Positions 27,430-36,265 of a stretch of DNA of 64,000 nt are shown here, one piece after another; positions within the stretch are counted from its first letter, which is position 1; each line of letters opens with the position of its first letter. This DNA is from Planctomycetota bacterium (GTDB lineage Bacteria > Planctomycetota > Phycisphaerae > UBA1845). Where the stretch lies: positions 91,504 through 155,503 of the forward strand of contig JAJRPG010000058.1 of NCBI GenBank assembly GCA_024280855.1. The letters are read 5' to 3'. The notes beneath the pieces were generated by a model that saw only the letters and a program-made list of their open reading frames with translations, made no database searches and was not told the DNA's origin. The translations under genes were made by a program, and so were the position numbers.

Positions 27430-28323
27430 CTAAATCGACTCCGTCAATTCATGATCGCTAATCGCTTCGGGCAGATATTCCAACATATCAGCCGCGGTCA
27501 TCGCTCGTCGCCCAATTTCTTCCGCCGCAAAGTCCCCGGCTAATCCGTGAAGATAAGTGCCCAAAATAGAGGCTTCAAACGGGTCCATCTTCTGCGCAAG
27601 CAGCGCAGCTATCATGCCTGTCAACACGTCACCCGTCCCAGCCGTCGCCAAGCCCGCATTGCCAGTACCGTTGACGTAAAGACGTTGGCCATTCGTCACG
27701 ACGCTGCCCGCGCCTTTGAGTACGACAGTGCATGAATAAGCTTCGACCAATGCAAGTGCTGCCGTGCCACGCGCGTTTTCACTTTCGCCAACTTCAATGT
27801 CCACATTGCGACCGGCTAACAATCGTCGCGCTTCACCCGGATGCGGCGTGAGTACGGTACGCTTAGCATTAGCCCACTTGAATTCACCAAGCGTCGCCAA
27901 TAGATTCAGCCCATCAGCATCAAGCACCACAGGCATCGTTAATTCAGCAAGTACCGCGGCCAATACCTCTGGCGTGATAGAGCTACCCAGCCCAGGACCA
28001 ATAGCCACCGCATCCGCGCCGTACTCCTTCACGGTAGACAAAATATATTTCGCGTCGTTTTGCAGCACCCTAGCCGTGCTGCATGGAGCCAGCCCAAGCG
28101 CCGCAGGACGAATCGATTCCGGTAAAAACATTTGAACCAGTCCCGCACCAGTTCGCAGCGCAGCATTCGCAGCCAGCGAAGGCGCACCCACCATCATCAC
28201 TTCACCACCGCATCCGCCGATGACAACCACCCGTCCCATTTGCCCTTTATGGGCATGCGCAGGGATAGTAGGTAGCGGTGAAATTTCCTGGGTTATGATA
28301 ATTTCTTGTCTCACGATATTCAC
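27430..28323 (-). CDS. nnrD: ADP/ATP-dependent NAD(P)H-hydrate dehydratase
   Basis: It repairs NAD(P)HX, a damaged form of NAD(P)H. The 297-residue protein contains only the dehydratase (YjeF C-terminal, ribokinase-like) domain: GRVVVIGGCGGEVMMVGAPSLAANAALRTGAG with an altered glycine loop, IGPGLGS, VLDADGLNLLA, LTPHPGEARRL, the nucleotide-binding VVLKGAGSVVT, and the catalytic NAGLATAGTGDVLTGMIAALL. The epimerase domain usual in fused YjeF is absent and must be encoded elsewhere. The start codon overlaps the larB stop by 4 bp, so the two are translationally coupled. Confidence 0.92.
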   Translation of the reverse strand: MNIVRQEIIITQEISPLPTIPAHAHKGQMGRVVVIGGCGGEVMMVGAPSLAANAALRTGAGLVQMFLPESIRPAALGLAPCSTARVLQNDAKYILSTVKEYGADAVAIGPGLGSSITPEVLAAVLAELTMPVVLDADGLNLLATLGEFKWANAKRTVLTPHPGEARRLLAGRNVDIEVGESENARGTAALALVEAYSCTVVLKGAGSVVTNGQRLYVNGTGNAGLATAGTGDVLTGMIAALLAQKMDPFEASILGTYLHGLAGDFAAEEIGRRAMTAADMLEYLPEAISDHELTESI

Positions 28324-29084
28324 CCAGCCTTCGAGTTTCTAGTGCGGTTGATAAGCGTCGCGGCGTATCCCGCACCGAATCCATTATCGATATTAACCAC
28401 CGTCACGCCAGACGCACAGCTATTAAGCATCGCAAGCAGGGCAGCCAATCCGCCAAAGCTAGCCCCGTAACCAACGCTAGTCGGCACTGCGATAACCGGG
28501 CAATCGACCAGTCCACCCACAACGCTTGCCAGCGCACCTTCCATCCCCGCCACCACAATCGCCACCGAAGCCGCCTGTAAATCTTGAGAATGAGCCAGCA
28601 GCCGATGAATCCCCGCCACGCCAACATCGTAGTATGTAGCCACTTTCTGATCCATCATCTCCGCCGTGATGCGCGCCTCCTCAGCTACCCGCGAATCACT
28701 CGTCCCCGCAGAGACCACCGCTATCGTCCCTTCGCTAGGAGCCACTTTGTTCTGACGCAGTGAAATAATACAAGCCGTCTCATCGAACTCAGCCGTGGCG
28801 TGTTGTTGGTGAACGCGGTCAAACAATTCTCTCGTCGCCCGCGTAGCCAATACATTGTCGCCATTAGCCGCACAACGATCGAAAATGGCGCTGGCGTGAT
28901 CGAGCGATTTGCCTTCGCAATAAATCACCTCAGGAAATCCGCAACGAATGGACCGATGGTGATCTATTTTGGCGAAGCCCAGGTCTTCAAAGGGCATCGC
29001 ACGCAATCGCGTCACCGCGTCGTCAACAGTTTCTCGCCCATCTTTGACGGATTCTAATAGCAGTTTCAGTTGTTTAGCATTCAT
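28320..29084 (-). CDS. larB: LarB, nickel-pincer cofactor biosynthesis carboxylase/hydrolase
   Basis: LarB carboxylates the pyridine ring of nicotinate adenine dinucleotide and hydrolyses it, starting the nickel-pincer cofactor of lactate racemase and related epimerases. The 254-residue protein has the PurE-like C-terminal domain: IAVVSAGTSDSRVAEEARIT, YDVGVAGIHRLL, VVAGMEGALASVVGGLVDCPVIAVPTSVGYG and NIDNGFGAGYAA. The N-terminal DLGFAKIDHHRSIRCGFPEVIYCEGK is the family signature. larC and larE are not in the window. It overlaps nnrD by 4 bp and lies 180 bp after nadB on the same strand, so three genes touching the nicotinate/NAD pool are grouped. Confidence 0.93.
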   Translation of the reverse strand: MNAKQLKLLLESVKDGRETVDDAVTRLRAMPFEDLGFAKIDHHRSIRCGFPEVIYCEGKSLDHASAIFDRCAANGDNVLATRATRELFDRVHQQHATAEFDETACIISLRQNKVAPSEGTIAVVSAGTSDSRVAEEARITAEMMDQKVATYYDVGVAGIHRLLAHSQDLQAASVAIVVAGMEGALASVVGGLVDCPVIAVPTSVGYGASFGGLAALLAMLNSCASGVTVVNIDNGFGAGYAATLINRTRNSKAG

Positions 29085-29130
29085 AGCACCCTCAGCGTTA
29101 CCCTGTACGTCATGTTGCTTTGTCTAGTCC

Positions 29131-29186
29131 GGTAGGGCATGTCGTTCTTTCGCTTACTGGCGAAAGGTTGACATGCCTGAACCATC
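29131..29186 (-). repeat. Hairpin repeat (MITE right end), inverted copy
   Basis: On the + strand GGCATGTC (29136-29143) pairs with GACATGCC (29170-29177), and inside it CTTTCGC (29147-29153) pairs with GCGAAAG (29160-29166), with two symmetric GTT internal loops. It is the reverse complement of the repeats at 27344-27395 and 51568-51610. It lies between nadB and larB. Confidence 0.65.
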
Positions 29187-29264
29187 ATCGTGCAATCGAG
29201 TCGCCATTTTTTAATAAGTCCATACAACACATATTATATCACCCAAACGAATTCACGAAGTCGA

Positions 29265-30899
29265 TTATAGTGGCTCTCGTTCCACGCGCGTTTGCGAGCC
29301 ATGCTTGCTAACTAGCACATGATACGGATTCCCTGTTGATTTAGTAGGCGCATCAGAACGAAAATGAACCCCGCGCGATTCATCCCTTTCTCGCGCTGAC
29401 TTAGTCACCATAATCGCCACCGTAAGTTTATTTTGCGTTTGCCACCCAGCCGGGCTATTCAGCGTTTTATCAAGCACATAATGCGCCCAAAATTTAAGAA
29501 TATCATTTGTTTCATCGAGCCTATCCTCTGATCGAATGATGCCAACGTTGCGCCACATCACACTCCTCAATGAATTATCGATGTCGGGAAGGTCAAGCTC
29601 CGTACGCGCGGAACGCGGCGTTTCTTCAACCAAGTCGATGATGCGTGCAGGCTGTTCTTTTTGGCTCGCACGATTCCCCGCAGTCTCTCCACAGGTCGCC
29701 CCAAAAACCAATCCTTCAAGCAGAGAGTTACTAGCCAGCCGGTTCGCGCCGTGAACGCCAGTGCTTGCCACCTCACCACAACACAGCAACCCATCCAAGC
29801 TGGACGTTCCTTGAAGGTCGACCGCGACGCCGCCGATCATGTAATGAGCGCTAGGCCTGACTGGAATTAAATCATGCGCAGGGTCAATTTGAAAATTATG
29901 ACATAACTGGGAGATATACGGAAAGCGTTGCCCAAAATGACGAATATGTCGTACATCCAAATAAGCACACGTCGTTCGAGTTTTCGTAAGATGATCGTGT
30001 ATCGCTCGGCTAACAATATCCCGCGGCGCAAGCTCGCCATCAGGGTGAACGTCTGCCATGATGCGATGACCATCGGCGTCAACCAAATACGCACCTTCAC
30101 CACGCACCGCTTCTGAAATCAGCGCACGACCAGCCCCGGCAATATACAATGTTGTCGGATGAAATTGCACCATCTCCATGTCACGAAGCACAGCCCCCGC
30201 GCGATAAGCAACCGCTGCGCCGTCCGCCGTGGCACAAGGTGGGTTGGTGGTCTCACGCCATATTTGCCCACATCCGCCTGAAGCGAGAATCGTTTGCTTC
30301 GCCCATATGAGTTGATGGCCATATTTTTTATGATAAGTGACAGCACCAAGACACTTGCCCTCTACGGTAATTAAATCTATTAGGAAGCAATGCTCAAACA
30401 CACGAATGCGTGTTTCTGCTTGCACCTTGTCGAACAGTGTTTTCGCTAGAACCCGGCCAGTCTGATCACCCGCCGCGTGTAAGATACGGTTCAAAGAATG
30501 CCCCGCCTCACGACCACGATCCAGTGCGCCGTGACTACGATCAGCTTCCCATCCCCAGGACAAAAGCGTTTCAATTCGCGCCGGTCCTTGCTTAACCAAA
30601 AGATCGACCGCCGCCGCGTTATTCAATCCGCCGCCAACGCGCATGGTATCTTCAAAGTGTAATGTTGGGCTGTCTCCAGGTGCGCTCGCTACTGCAACAC
30701 CGCCCTGAGCGGTCGCCGTGGCGCTCGCTTGAAAATCGCCTTTGGTAATAAGCGTAACCCGGCCAAACTTCGTCGCTTCGATAGCCGCGCTGCTTCCTGC
30801 GACCCCACTTCCGATAACTAAAATATCCGTCAAAACATGTCCGGCTCGTTGTGACCCGAAGTTCGTGATGTATCGCCGATTGTCAGATATATTAGCCAT
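29265..30899 (-). CDS. nadB: L-aspartate oxidase NadB
   Basis: It oxidises L-aspartate to iminoaspartate for de novo NAD synthesis with NadA. ATG 30899 gives 544 residues; the frame runs back to ATG 31004 but the extra 35 residues are unlike the family. Motifs are the FAD-binding TDILVIGSGVAGSSAAIEA, TATAQGGVAVASAPGDS, the substrate loop EAVRGEGAYLVDADG, and SAHYMIGGVAVDLQGTSS followed by GLLCCGEVASTGVHGANRLASNSLLEGLVFG. All are typical. nadA and nadC are not in the window. Confidence 0.95.
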   Translation of the reverse strand: MANISDNRRYITNFGSQRAGHVLTDILVIGSGVAGSSAAIEATKFGRVTLITKGDFQASATATAQGGVAVASAPGDSPTLHFEDTMRVGGGLNNAAAVDLLVKQGPARIETLLSWGWEADRSHGALDRGREAGHSLNRILHAAGDQTGRVLAKTLFDKVQAETRIRVFEHCFLIDLITVEGKCLGAVTYHKKYGHQLIWAKQTILASGGCGQIWRETTNPPCATADGAAVAYRAGAVLRDMEMVQFHPTTLYIAGAGRALISEAVRGEGAYLVDADGHRIMADVHPDGELAPRDIVSRAIHDHLTKTRTTCAYLDVRHIRHFGQRFPYISQLCHNFQIDPAHDLIPVRPSAHYMIGGVAVDLQGTSSLDGLLCCGEVASTGVHGANRLASNSLLEGLVFGATCGETAGNRASQKEQPARIIDLVEETPRSARTELDLPDIDNSLRSVMWRNVGIIRSEDRLDETNDILKFWAHYVLDKTLNSPAGWQTQNKLTVAIMVTKSARERDESRGVHFRSDAPTKSTGNPYHVLVSKHGSQTRVEREPL

Positions 30900-31113
30900 A
30901 ATGTGAGCATCGTATGCTGCGCGCCTTCGGCCCGCAATGCTATTGACTGCTACAGGTTCGTTATTATCGGTTATGCTTGGTGCGTCACAGCCGCGACAAG
31001 CCATTGTCCGTCATGTCCGGGAAAATCGTTTTCTAACGTGCGACAAGCACCTTTCCGATGAATCACGCAAGTAAGATTGCGCCCATAGTCCGTCAACCGC
31101 CCGAAATGAATCC

Positions 31114-32022
31114 ATGATGAGGTTTCCACATAGACAATTTACGCTTGGCATATTTTTCTTATCCTCAATGTGTCTACACGTCTTTGCCCAGCAGGCCGAG
31201 ACGGATAAATCGCTTGCCAGAAAGATACGAGCGTCTGAAAGGCTCATCAAGAATTTTGATTTCGACGAACGCGACGACGGCAACCTGGAGGAAATCCCAA
31301 AATACTGGGAGCCAATGAAAATTCCCGGCTTCCCAAGTTACACGCGAGGCGCGTTCGACACCGAGATGGGCCATGATGCGCCTCCGTCATTCCGTCTTGA
31401 AAGTGAAGGTCGATCGGTAGCCTATCGTTACTTAGGACCAGAGACACGGGTTCGTGTTAATAACGACTATCGAATACAGGCCTATCTAAAACCCGACAAG
31501 CTCAATTCCAGCAAGGCGTGCCTGTGCGCATTTTTCGTGACCCACACTGGCAAACCCATTATGGATACGATGGTACGATCTGTGTATGTGGGTTCGATCA
31601 AACCAGAAAACGATTGGGAATCTGTTGAGCTATACCTGCCGGCTGCGCCGACAAATGCCTATACTATAGGCCTTGCTGTCTGGGTATTACAAGAGTCGCA
31701 GTGGAGTGATGCCCAACGTAGACATCGTCATATTCCCATCTCGGACGTGCATGGTGCTGTTTGGATTGACGACGTGTCTATTAGTTCAATACCGCGCGTA
31801 GCGCTTTCGACAAGCAGTCCTGGAAATGTTCTTGTTGACGGCGAGCCTGCCACGCTCTTCGCAACGCTCTCTGACCGAATGTATGGCCAGCTTGCAGGTC
31901 AGCTTTCAATAACCGGAGCCGCGGGGAACTTAGTCGAAAGCAAATCATCCAAATACGTTCAGATGCTAAATCCAAGCCCGTTGAAATACCGCTCGACCAT
32001 TTGGACGCTGGCATCTACCTAG
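31114..32022 (+). CDS. N-terminal part of a frameshifted secreted protein
   Basis: ATG 31114 begins a signal peptide (LGIFFLSSMCLHVFAQQ). The visible 302 residues include a carbohydrate-binding-like beta domain (FDTEMGHDAPPSFRLESEGRSVAYRYLGPETRV, in part, near residue 90) ending in VWIDDVSISSIP. The frame then reads NLVESKSSKY and soon stops at 32022. The continuation lies in the -1 frame: with one extra G in the GGGG run at 31923-31926 the sequence reads ...GAAGELSRKQIIQIRSDAKS and runs directly into the next ORF. So this and 32001-33794 were most likely one gene of about 890 residues. Function unknown. Confidence 0.6.
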   Translation: MMRFPHRQFTLGIFFLSSMCLHVFAQQAETDKSLARKIRASERLIKNFDFDERDDGNLEEIPKYWEPMKIPGFPSYTRGAFDTEMGHDAPPSFRLESEGRSVAYRYLGPETRVRVNNDYRIQAYLKPDKLNSSKACLCAFFVTHTGKPIMDTMVRSVYVGSIKPENDWESVELYLPAAPTNAYTIGLAVWVLQESQWSDAQRRHRHIPISDVHGAVWIDDVSISSIPRVALSTSSPGNVLVDGEPATLFATLSDRMYGQLAGQLSITGAAGNLVESKSSKYVQMLNPSPLKYRSTIWTLAST

Positions 32023-33794
32023 CTGAGCTTGATGTTTTTGATGGTGACGATTTGGTCATGTCACGACAACTGACTTTCGTGCGCACTTCCCCCGCGAGAA
32101 CTCGTATAAAAACCCGAGGGCGTAATTTCGGTGTGGTCATTTCGCCTTCTCATCGCATGGATTTCCCATCCGAGTATTCTTTGGTCAGTCAGTTAGCCGT
32201 GCGTTCACTGAAACTTCCGGTATGGACCGGCCTCACCGAGCTTTCGCCCATGTCTGTGCATTCGCGCGAATTAGATCGTCATCTGCAAATATTACTCAAA
32301 CATGGATTTGCCTTAACTGGCGTATTTGTTGGCCCACCCTCGGAAATTGTCAGGCAAGATGGACCTTATCAACGGTCACTCATAGATTTATTAGCCGACG
32401 ATTCCACTTCATGGGAACCGCATCTAGCCATGGCAGTCGCGTCTGCCGCCAGCTTTTTTGATCGTTGGCAAGTCGGCGGAAATAGTGGCGACGTGGTAGT
32501 CGATCAGGAAAAATTCCAACTAGCTATCAGCAATTTACGCGGCGCAATGAAGGCCTACATCGCATTGCCCCAAATTGAATTACCCGTGTTTCCGTCGTTC
32601 GAGTTGGGCAAGCAGGCGTGGAAGAGCGAGCAGGCTTCGCTACAACTGGGGTCTGAAATCGCTCAGGAATCTTTTCAGGCTTTGATTGAAGATACGAAAA
32701 AGTTAGGTTATCAACGTGTAGCTGTTTTTTTGGAGACCGCCGAAGTTGAGAGCTATCAGCGTTTACCGAGATTAGCTGATTATGCGCAGCGCGTGATTCA
32801 AGCGCGTTTCGCCGGAGCGGCCACCGTATTTGTAACGCAACCATGGCGCAAGAGAGATACGGTCCGTGGCGGCGTTATGGAGCCGAGCGAGGAATATCTC
32901 GTACTCCGAACGATCGCGGACACCATCGCGGATGCCACGCCAGATGCCAGGATACCCACGTCAGATACCGTACAAGTCCTGGCGTTTCGAGGGTCAACAG
33001 GGATGACTTTAGCCATGTGGGATCCTCAGGCTAAGCCCGGCGGGTCAACTCTTTCTATTCAGCTCGGGAATGCCACCGAGCAAATTGATGTCTGGGGACA
33101 ATCGACGCCAATAACCCGCGACGCACAGGGGCGACACATCGTCAAACTTTCTCAAATGCCGGTGATTATCCCTCATGTTGATTCGGGCCTGATGCGTTTT
33201 CGCAGTGCCATTACCTGGACACCTGAAAAAATAGAATCAGGCACAGAGTTAGTTGAACACCAGTTGGCTCTATCAAATCGGACCAATAAAGCCATGGTCG
33301 GACATGTGGTTTTGGTTGTTCCTGAAACTTGGGAAATCATGCCGCGCAGTGCAGAGTTCAGCTTACTGCCGCAACGAAATCAGGTGTTGGAGTTCCGCGT
33401 AAAATATCCGCACAACGAACCCGCAGGCGTGCGTCGCGTGGTCGCCCAAATCACCATGGCTGATGGCGTCTATATGGAAATTCCGCTTACCGTTGAGGTT
33501 GGGTTAGAGGGGATCGAAATATCCGGCGTCGCGGTCGTTGAGGGGCAGGATTTATTACTGCGCCATGTGGTGACGAACCGGACGCAGGAAGAATTACATT
33601 TCCGAGGTTCAGCCGTAGTCGCCGGACGGGAAAGGCAATATCGACCGCTACCACGCATCAAACCCGGTGACACGCAAGTGACGACGTACAAGTTTCGAAA
33701 CGGAAAATCGCTCATCAATACAACGCTTCGCCTCGAAATGCGAGAGCTTAACGACGGACCAAGAACCCACGTCCTTGAGCTTCGCGTACCCTGA
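32001..33794 (+). CDS. C-terminal part of the same frameshifted secreted protein
   Basis: The frame begins in-line with VEIPLDHLDAGIYLAELDVF upstream of TTG 32001, has no ribosome binding site there, and overlaps the N-terminal part in another frame, so it is not an independent gene. Its 597 residues include a long middle region of unknown fold and a C-terminal run of beta-sandwich-like domains (AMVGHVVLVVPETWEIMPR and VVAGRERQYRPLPRIKPG) like NPCBM-type or Ig-like repeats of surface proteins. No catalytic motif was recognised. Either a real mutation or a one-base sequencing loss joins the two parts. Confidence 0.55.
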   Translation: MDAGIYLAELDVFDGDDLVMSRQLTFVRTSPARTRIKTRGRNFGVVISPSHRMDFPSEYSLVSQLAVRSLKLPVWTGLTELSPMSVHSRELDRHLQILLKHGFALTGVFVGPPSEIVRQDGPYQRSLIDLLADDSTSWEPHLAMAVASAASFFDRWQVGGNSGDVVVDQEKFQLAISNLRGAMKAYIALPQIELPVFPSFELGKQAWKSEQASLQLGSEIAQESFQALIEDTKKLGYQRVAVFLETAEVESYQRLPRLADYAQRVIQARFAGAATVFVTQPWRKRDTVRGGVMEPSEEYLVLRTIADTIADATPDARIPTSDTVQVLAFRGSTGMTLAMWDPQAKPGGSTLSIQLGNATEQIDVWGQSTPITRDAQGRHIVKLSQMPVIIPHVDSGLMRFRSAITWTPEKIESGTELVEHQLALSNRTNKAMVGHVVLVVPETWEIMPRSAEFSLLPQRNQVLEFRVKYPHNEPAGVRRVVAQITMADGVYMEIPLTVEVGLEGIEISGVAVVEGQDLLLRHVVTNRTQEELHFRGSAVVAGRERQYRPLPRIKPGDTQVTTYKFRNGKSLINTTLRLEMRELNDGPRTHVLELRVP

Positions 33795-33961
33795 TTGTCA
33801 CTAATCGTACTTCCCCAATATCAATTTTACCGCCTCTAGCTCCGTGGTCTTATCAATGGTAGCCTAACGGCCTAATCAGCCATGTAGGTCTGATAGGGGC
33901 AGCGTGTCCGAACCCCAGGAGTCTTGGGGCCGTACATTCTATTATAGAGGGAGAGTGACTA

Positions 33962-34531
33962 ATGAAATTATCTTTGAAATTTTCGACGGCCATGCTAGCC
34001 ATAATCGGCGGCGTGCAAATTGTTGGTTGCCAAAGCTTGATTCCTCTAATAGCCATCCCAGTATCTTTAACAGGAAGCCTTGCGAATATCGAGCTAATAG
34101 CAGGCGAACAGTCTACGACTTGTGGATCGGTAAATTTTGCGACGGAAAGCGGCTTTACCATTGGCCGAGGTACTTTTGAAATCGATGCCAATTCGTTGAG
34201 CTTTGCCTCCATAGAAACAATACCAGCAGGTGACGGCTCGGATGAAATGCCGGCCAATCAGGCGGTTGAGAATTCGATCACGCTGACCGCTTTTGTCGCT
34301 GCTGCGGGATTGCAAGACACTGCCACTGAAGTGGGAGACCCGTATGGCCCGTATACCATTTTATTGGATGATAATTTTCAGCCCGTCAGCGTTTCGCCTT
34401 CTTCGATTACGCTCACGCAGGATACCATCGACCTGTTGAATGGAGGCTCGCTTAGCTTGTGTTTGCAAATTGAATCTACCGTGTCTGGATCATTGGCGAT
34501 TTCTTCGTTTACGCTGAATCTTGGACTATAA
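33962..34531 (+). CDS. Small predicted lipoprotein of unknown function
   Basis: A 189-residue protein with a lipobox-like signal (AMLAIIGGVQIVGC, cysteine at residue 22). GGAG eight bases before ATG 33962 fixes the start. The mature part is Thr/Ser-rich and predicted to be beta, with two cysteines (TTCGS near 59, SLCLQ near 170) that could form a disulfide. No family recognised. It is first of a rightward envelope group with DUF1573 and two membrane or transferase genes. Confidence 0.6.
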   Translation: MKLSLKFSTAMLAIIGGVQIVGCQSLIPLIAIPVSLTGSLANIELIAGEQSTTCGSVNFATESGFTIGRGTFEIDANSLSFASIETIPAGDGSDEMPANQAVENSITLTAFVAAAGLQDTATEVGDPYGPYTILLDDNFQPVSVSPSSITLTQDTIDLLNGGSLSLCLQIESTVSGSLAISSFTLNLGL

Positions 34532-34588
34532 ATGATATTTACCTAGCGCAGTCTATCGTGAACGTAATTCGGAAAGAGAAGGTTTTAG

Positions 34589-35965
34589 TTGAAAAAAGTA
34601 AAGTACCTATTTTCCTGGATACTCTTAGCCGGAGCGCTGACGTCGTTTGTGTCTCCTGTTTTTGCTCAGTTGCCTCCTGTGCCGTCGAACTCGGATAAAG
34701 AGTTTCGTGGCCCGCGTATTTTTGTTTCGCAGCGGCATCAAGACCTGGGGACGATCATTGACGGTGAGATTTATCATATCACCTGGACATTGGAAAACCA
34801 CGGAAATGAAGATTTGATTCTCGATGGACTCGGTTCAAGCTGTGGATGTACGGTCGTTAAATTAGACAAAGATAACAGGACCATTGTCCCAGGTGGGACT
34901 TATGAGCTTCAGGCCGACTTCAATACTAAAATGCGCCGTGGCGATCAAGTCAAGAAAGTCATGGTGAAAAGCAACGACCCCGCAGAGCCTGAGCTTACCC
35001 TGGAATTCGTAGCCAGGATCGAAGTCCTTTTTGACGCCAAGCCAGGTGGCGTCATCAACTTGCGTCTGCTTCAGCGGGGTGAGGTTGCCAAACAGGGGCT
35101 CGATCTATATCTGGGCCCAGACAGAAAGAAAATGTCTGTCGTAGATATTAAATTCCCAGATCGATCACCACTAACAGCTACAACCAAGATCGCCAAGCGG
35201 CACGATAAGGACGGGATCGTCATCAACTTTTCGGTCGTCAAAGATGCCCCCGTAGGCCGAATTCACACGAAGGCTACGCTGACATTGGACGTAGACGGGA
35301 TCAAGCGAGAACGTGAACTCGTGATCGTTGGCGAGGTCGTGGGTGATTTGGTTTGGTCGCCTTTGAAGGTTGATGCGACTCGACAGGCATCCAAGCGAGG
35401 TAAAAAGCTTGTGCCTATCAGGGTGCGTGCCCAAAATAAAATGCCGTTTGACATTCTTGGCGTCGAATCGGTTGGTTGGCTGAACGTGTCGTATGCCCCG
35501 GTAGAACGCGCGAAGGCCCGTACTGAATACATCGTCGAAATTGTCATAGGCGACGACGCACCGTCAGGCCCGTTTGGCACGACGCTTCTGATAAAGACCA
35601 GCGCCGCAGATCAGCCTTTGATTTCTGTCCCTGTATTTGGGATCGTGCGTCCGCCGGTGGAAGTGGACCCGCCGGTCGTTTTTCTTACGGCGGATGGCTC
35701 ACAAAATGGGCCTCGGAGGCGGTTCAAGCTACAAGCTTCGCCTCAGGACGAACTAACCATTATTAGTATGTCGTCTGAGATTGAAGGCATCACGATTTCA
35801 GTCAATCAAGCCGCCAGTGCGAAGTATATGCATCTGCGATACCTGGATGTCGTATATCATGGTACACTTTCAGTAGGACGACATGAGTCGAAGCTGATTG
35901 TGACGACCAATATCGCCGGCGCTGAGCGGCTGGAAATTCCAGTTACGGTGGTTGTTCCTTCGTAG
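34589..35965 (+). CDS. DUF1573 domain secreted protein
   Basis: The start is TTG 34589, supported by GAAGG six bases upstream and by a good signal peptide (YLFSWILLAGALTSFVSPVFAQ). After it comes a DUF1573 Ig-like domain: HQDLGTIIDGEIYHITWTLE, then the conserved SSCGCTVVKLD and PGGTYELQADFNT. Two further beta domains follow to residue 458. DUF1573 proteins are common surface or periplasmic proteins of planctomycetes and Bacteroidetes with no settled function. The next gene starts 44 bp later and is likely cotranscribed. Confidence 0.8.
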   Translation: MKKVKYLFSWILLAGALTSFVSPVFAQLPPVPSNSDKEFRGPRIFVSQRHQDLGTIIDGEIYHITWTLENHGNEDLILDGLGSSCGCTVVKLDKDNRTIVPGGTYELQADFNTKMRRGDQVKKVMVKSNDPAEPELTLEFVARIEVLFDAKPGGVINLRLLQRGEVAKQGLDLYLGPDRKKMSVVDIKFPDRSPLTATTKIAKRHDKDGIVINFSVVKDAPVGRIHTKATLTLDVDGIKRERELVIVGEVVGDLVWSPLKVDATRQASKRGKKLVPIRVRAQNKMPFDILGVESVGWLNVSYAPVERAKARTEYIVEIVIGDDAPSGPFGTTLLIKTSAADQPLISVPVFGIVRPPVEVDPPVVFLTADGSQNGPRRRFKLQASPQDELTIISMSSEIEGITISVNQAASAKYMHLRYLDVVYHGTLSVGRHESKLIVTTNIAGAERLEIPVTVVVPS

Positions 35966-36008
35966 TATGGTATTAGTATTAGTATTGAGTATATGGAAGA
36001 ATCCGTAG

Positions 36009-36248
36009 GTGGAAAACCGGAGCCTGAAGTTGACTATGACCGCCACGACTGAAAAACAATTAGACAAACCCGATGTATCGAAATCTGAACCGGGCGTGCA
36101 AGCTTCGTCTTCGGATACTGAAGCCAAGGACGCTCCATTTATTGCAAAGCGTTGGCCTATATATGCGTGGTCGCTTTTGTGGGTCGGTTGGATCGGGTTT
36201 CTGTTTTTCATGATGGTCACTCGCGTACGAAGTGGCCAACCGCTTTAA
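36009..36248 (+). CDS. Small single-pass membrane protein
   Basis: A 79-residue protein from GTG 36009, which has GGAAG nine bases upstream; ATG 36036 is a weaker alternative. The first 45 residues are polar and acidic; then one membrane helix (WPIYAWSLLWVGWIGFLFFMM) and a short basic tail (TRVRSGQPL). No family recognised. It sits between DUF1573 and the glycosyltransferase-like gene and may be an accessory of either. Confidence 0.55.
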   Translation: MENRSLKLTMTATTEKQLDKPDVSKSEPGVQASSSDTEAKDAPFIAKRWPIYAWSLLWVGWIGFLFFMMVTRVRSGQPL

Positions 36249-36265
36249 TTCCCACACGTCAGGAA

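Noticed and set aside
35968-35987. Short TATTAG-type tandem repeat before the small membrane protein gene
   Set aside because: Only about three units, too short to call a microsatellite switch.
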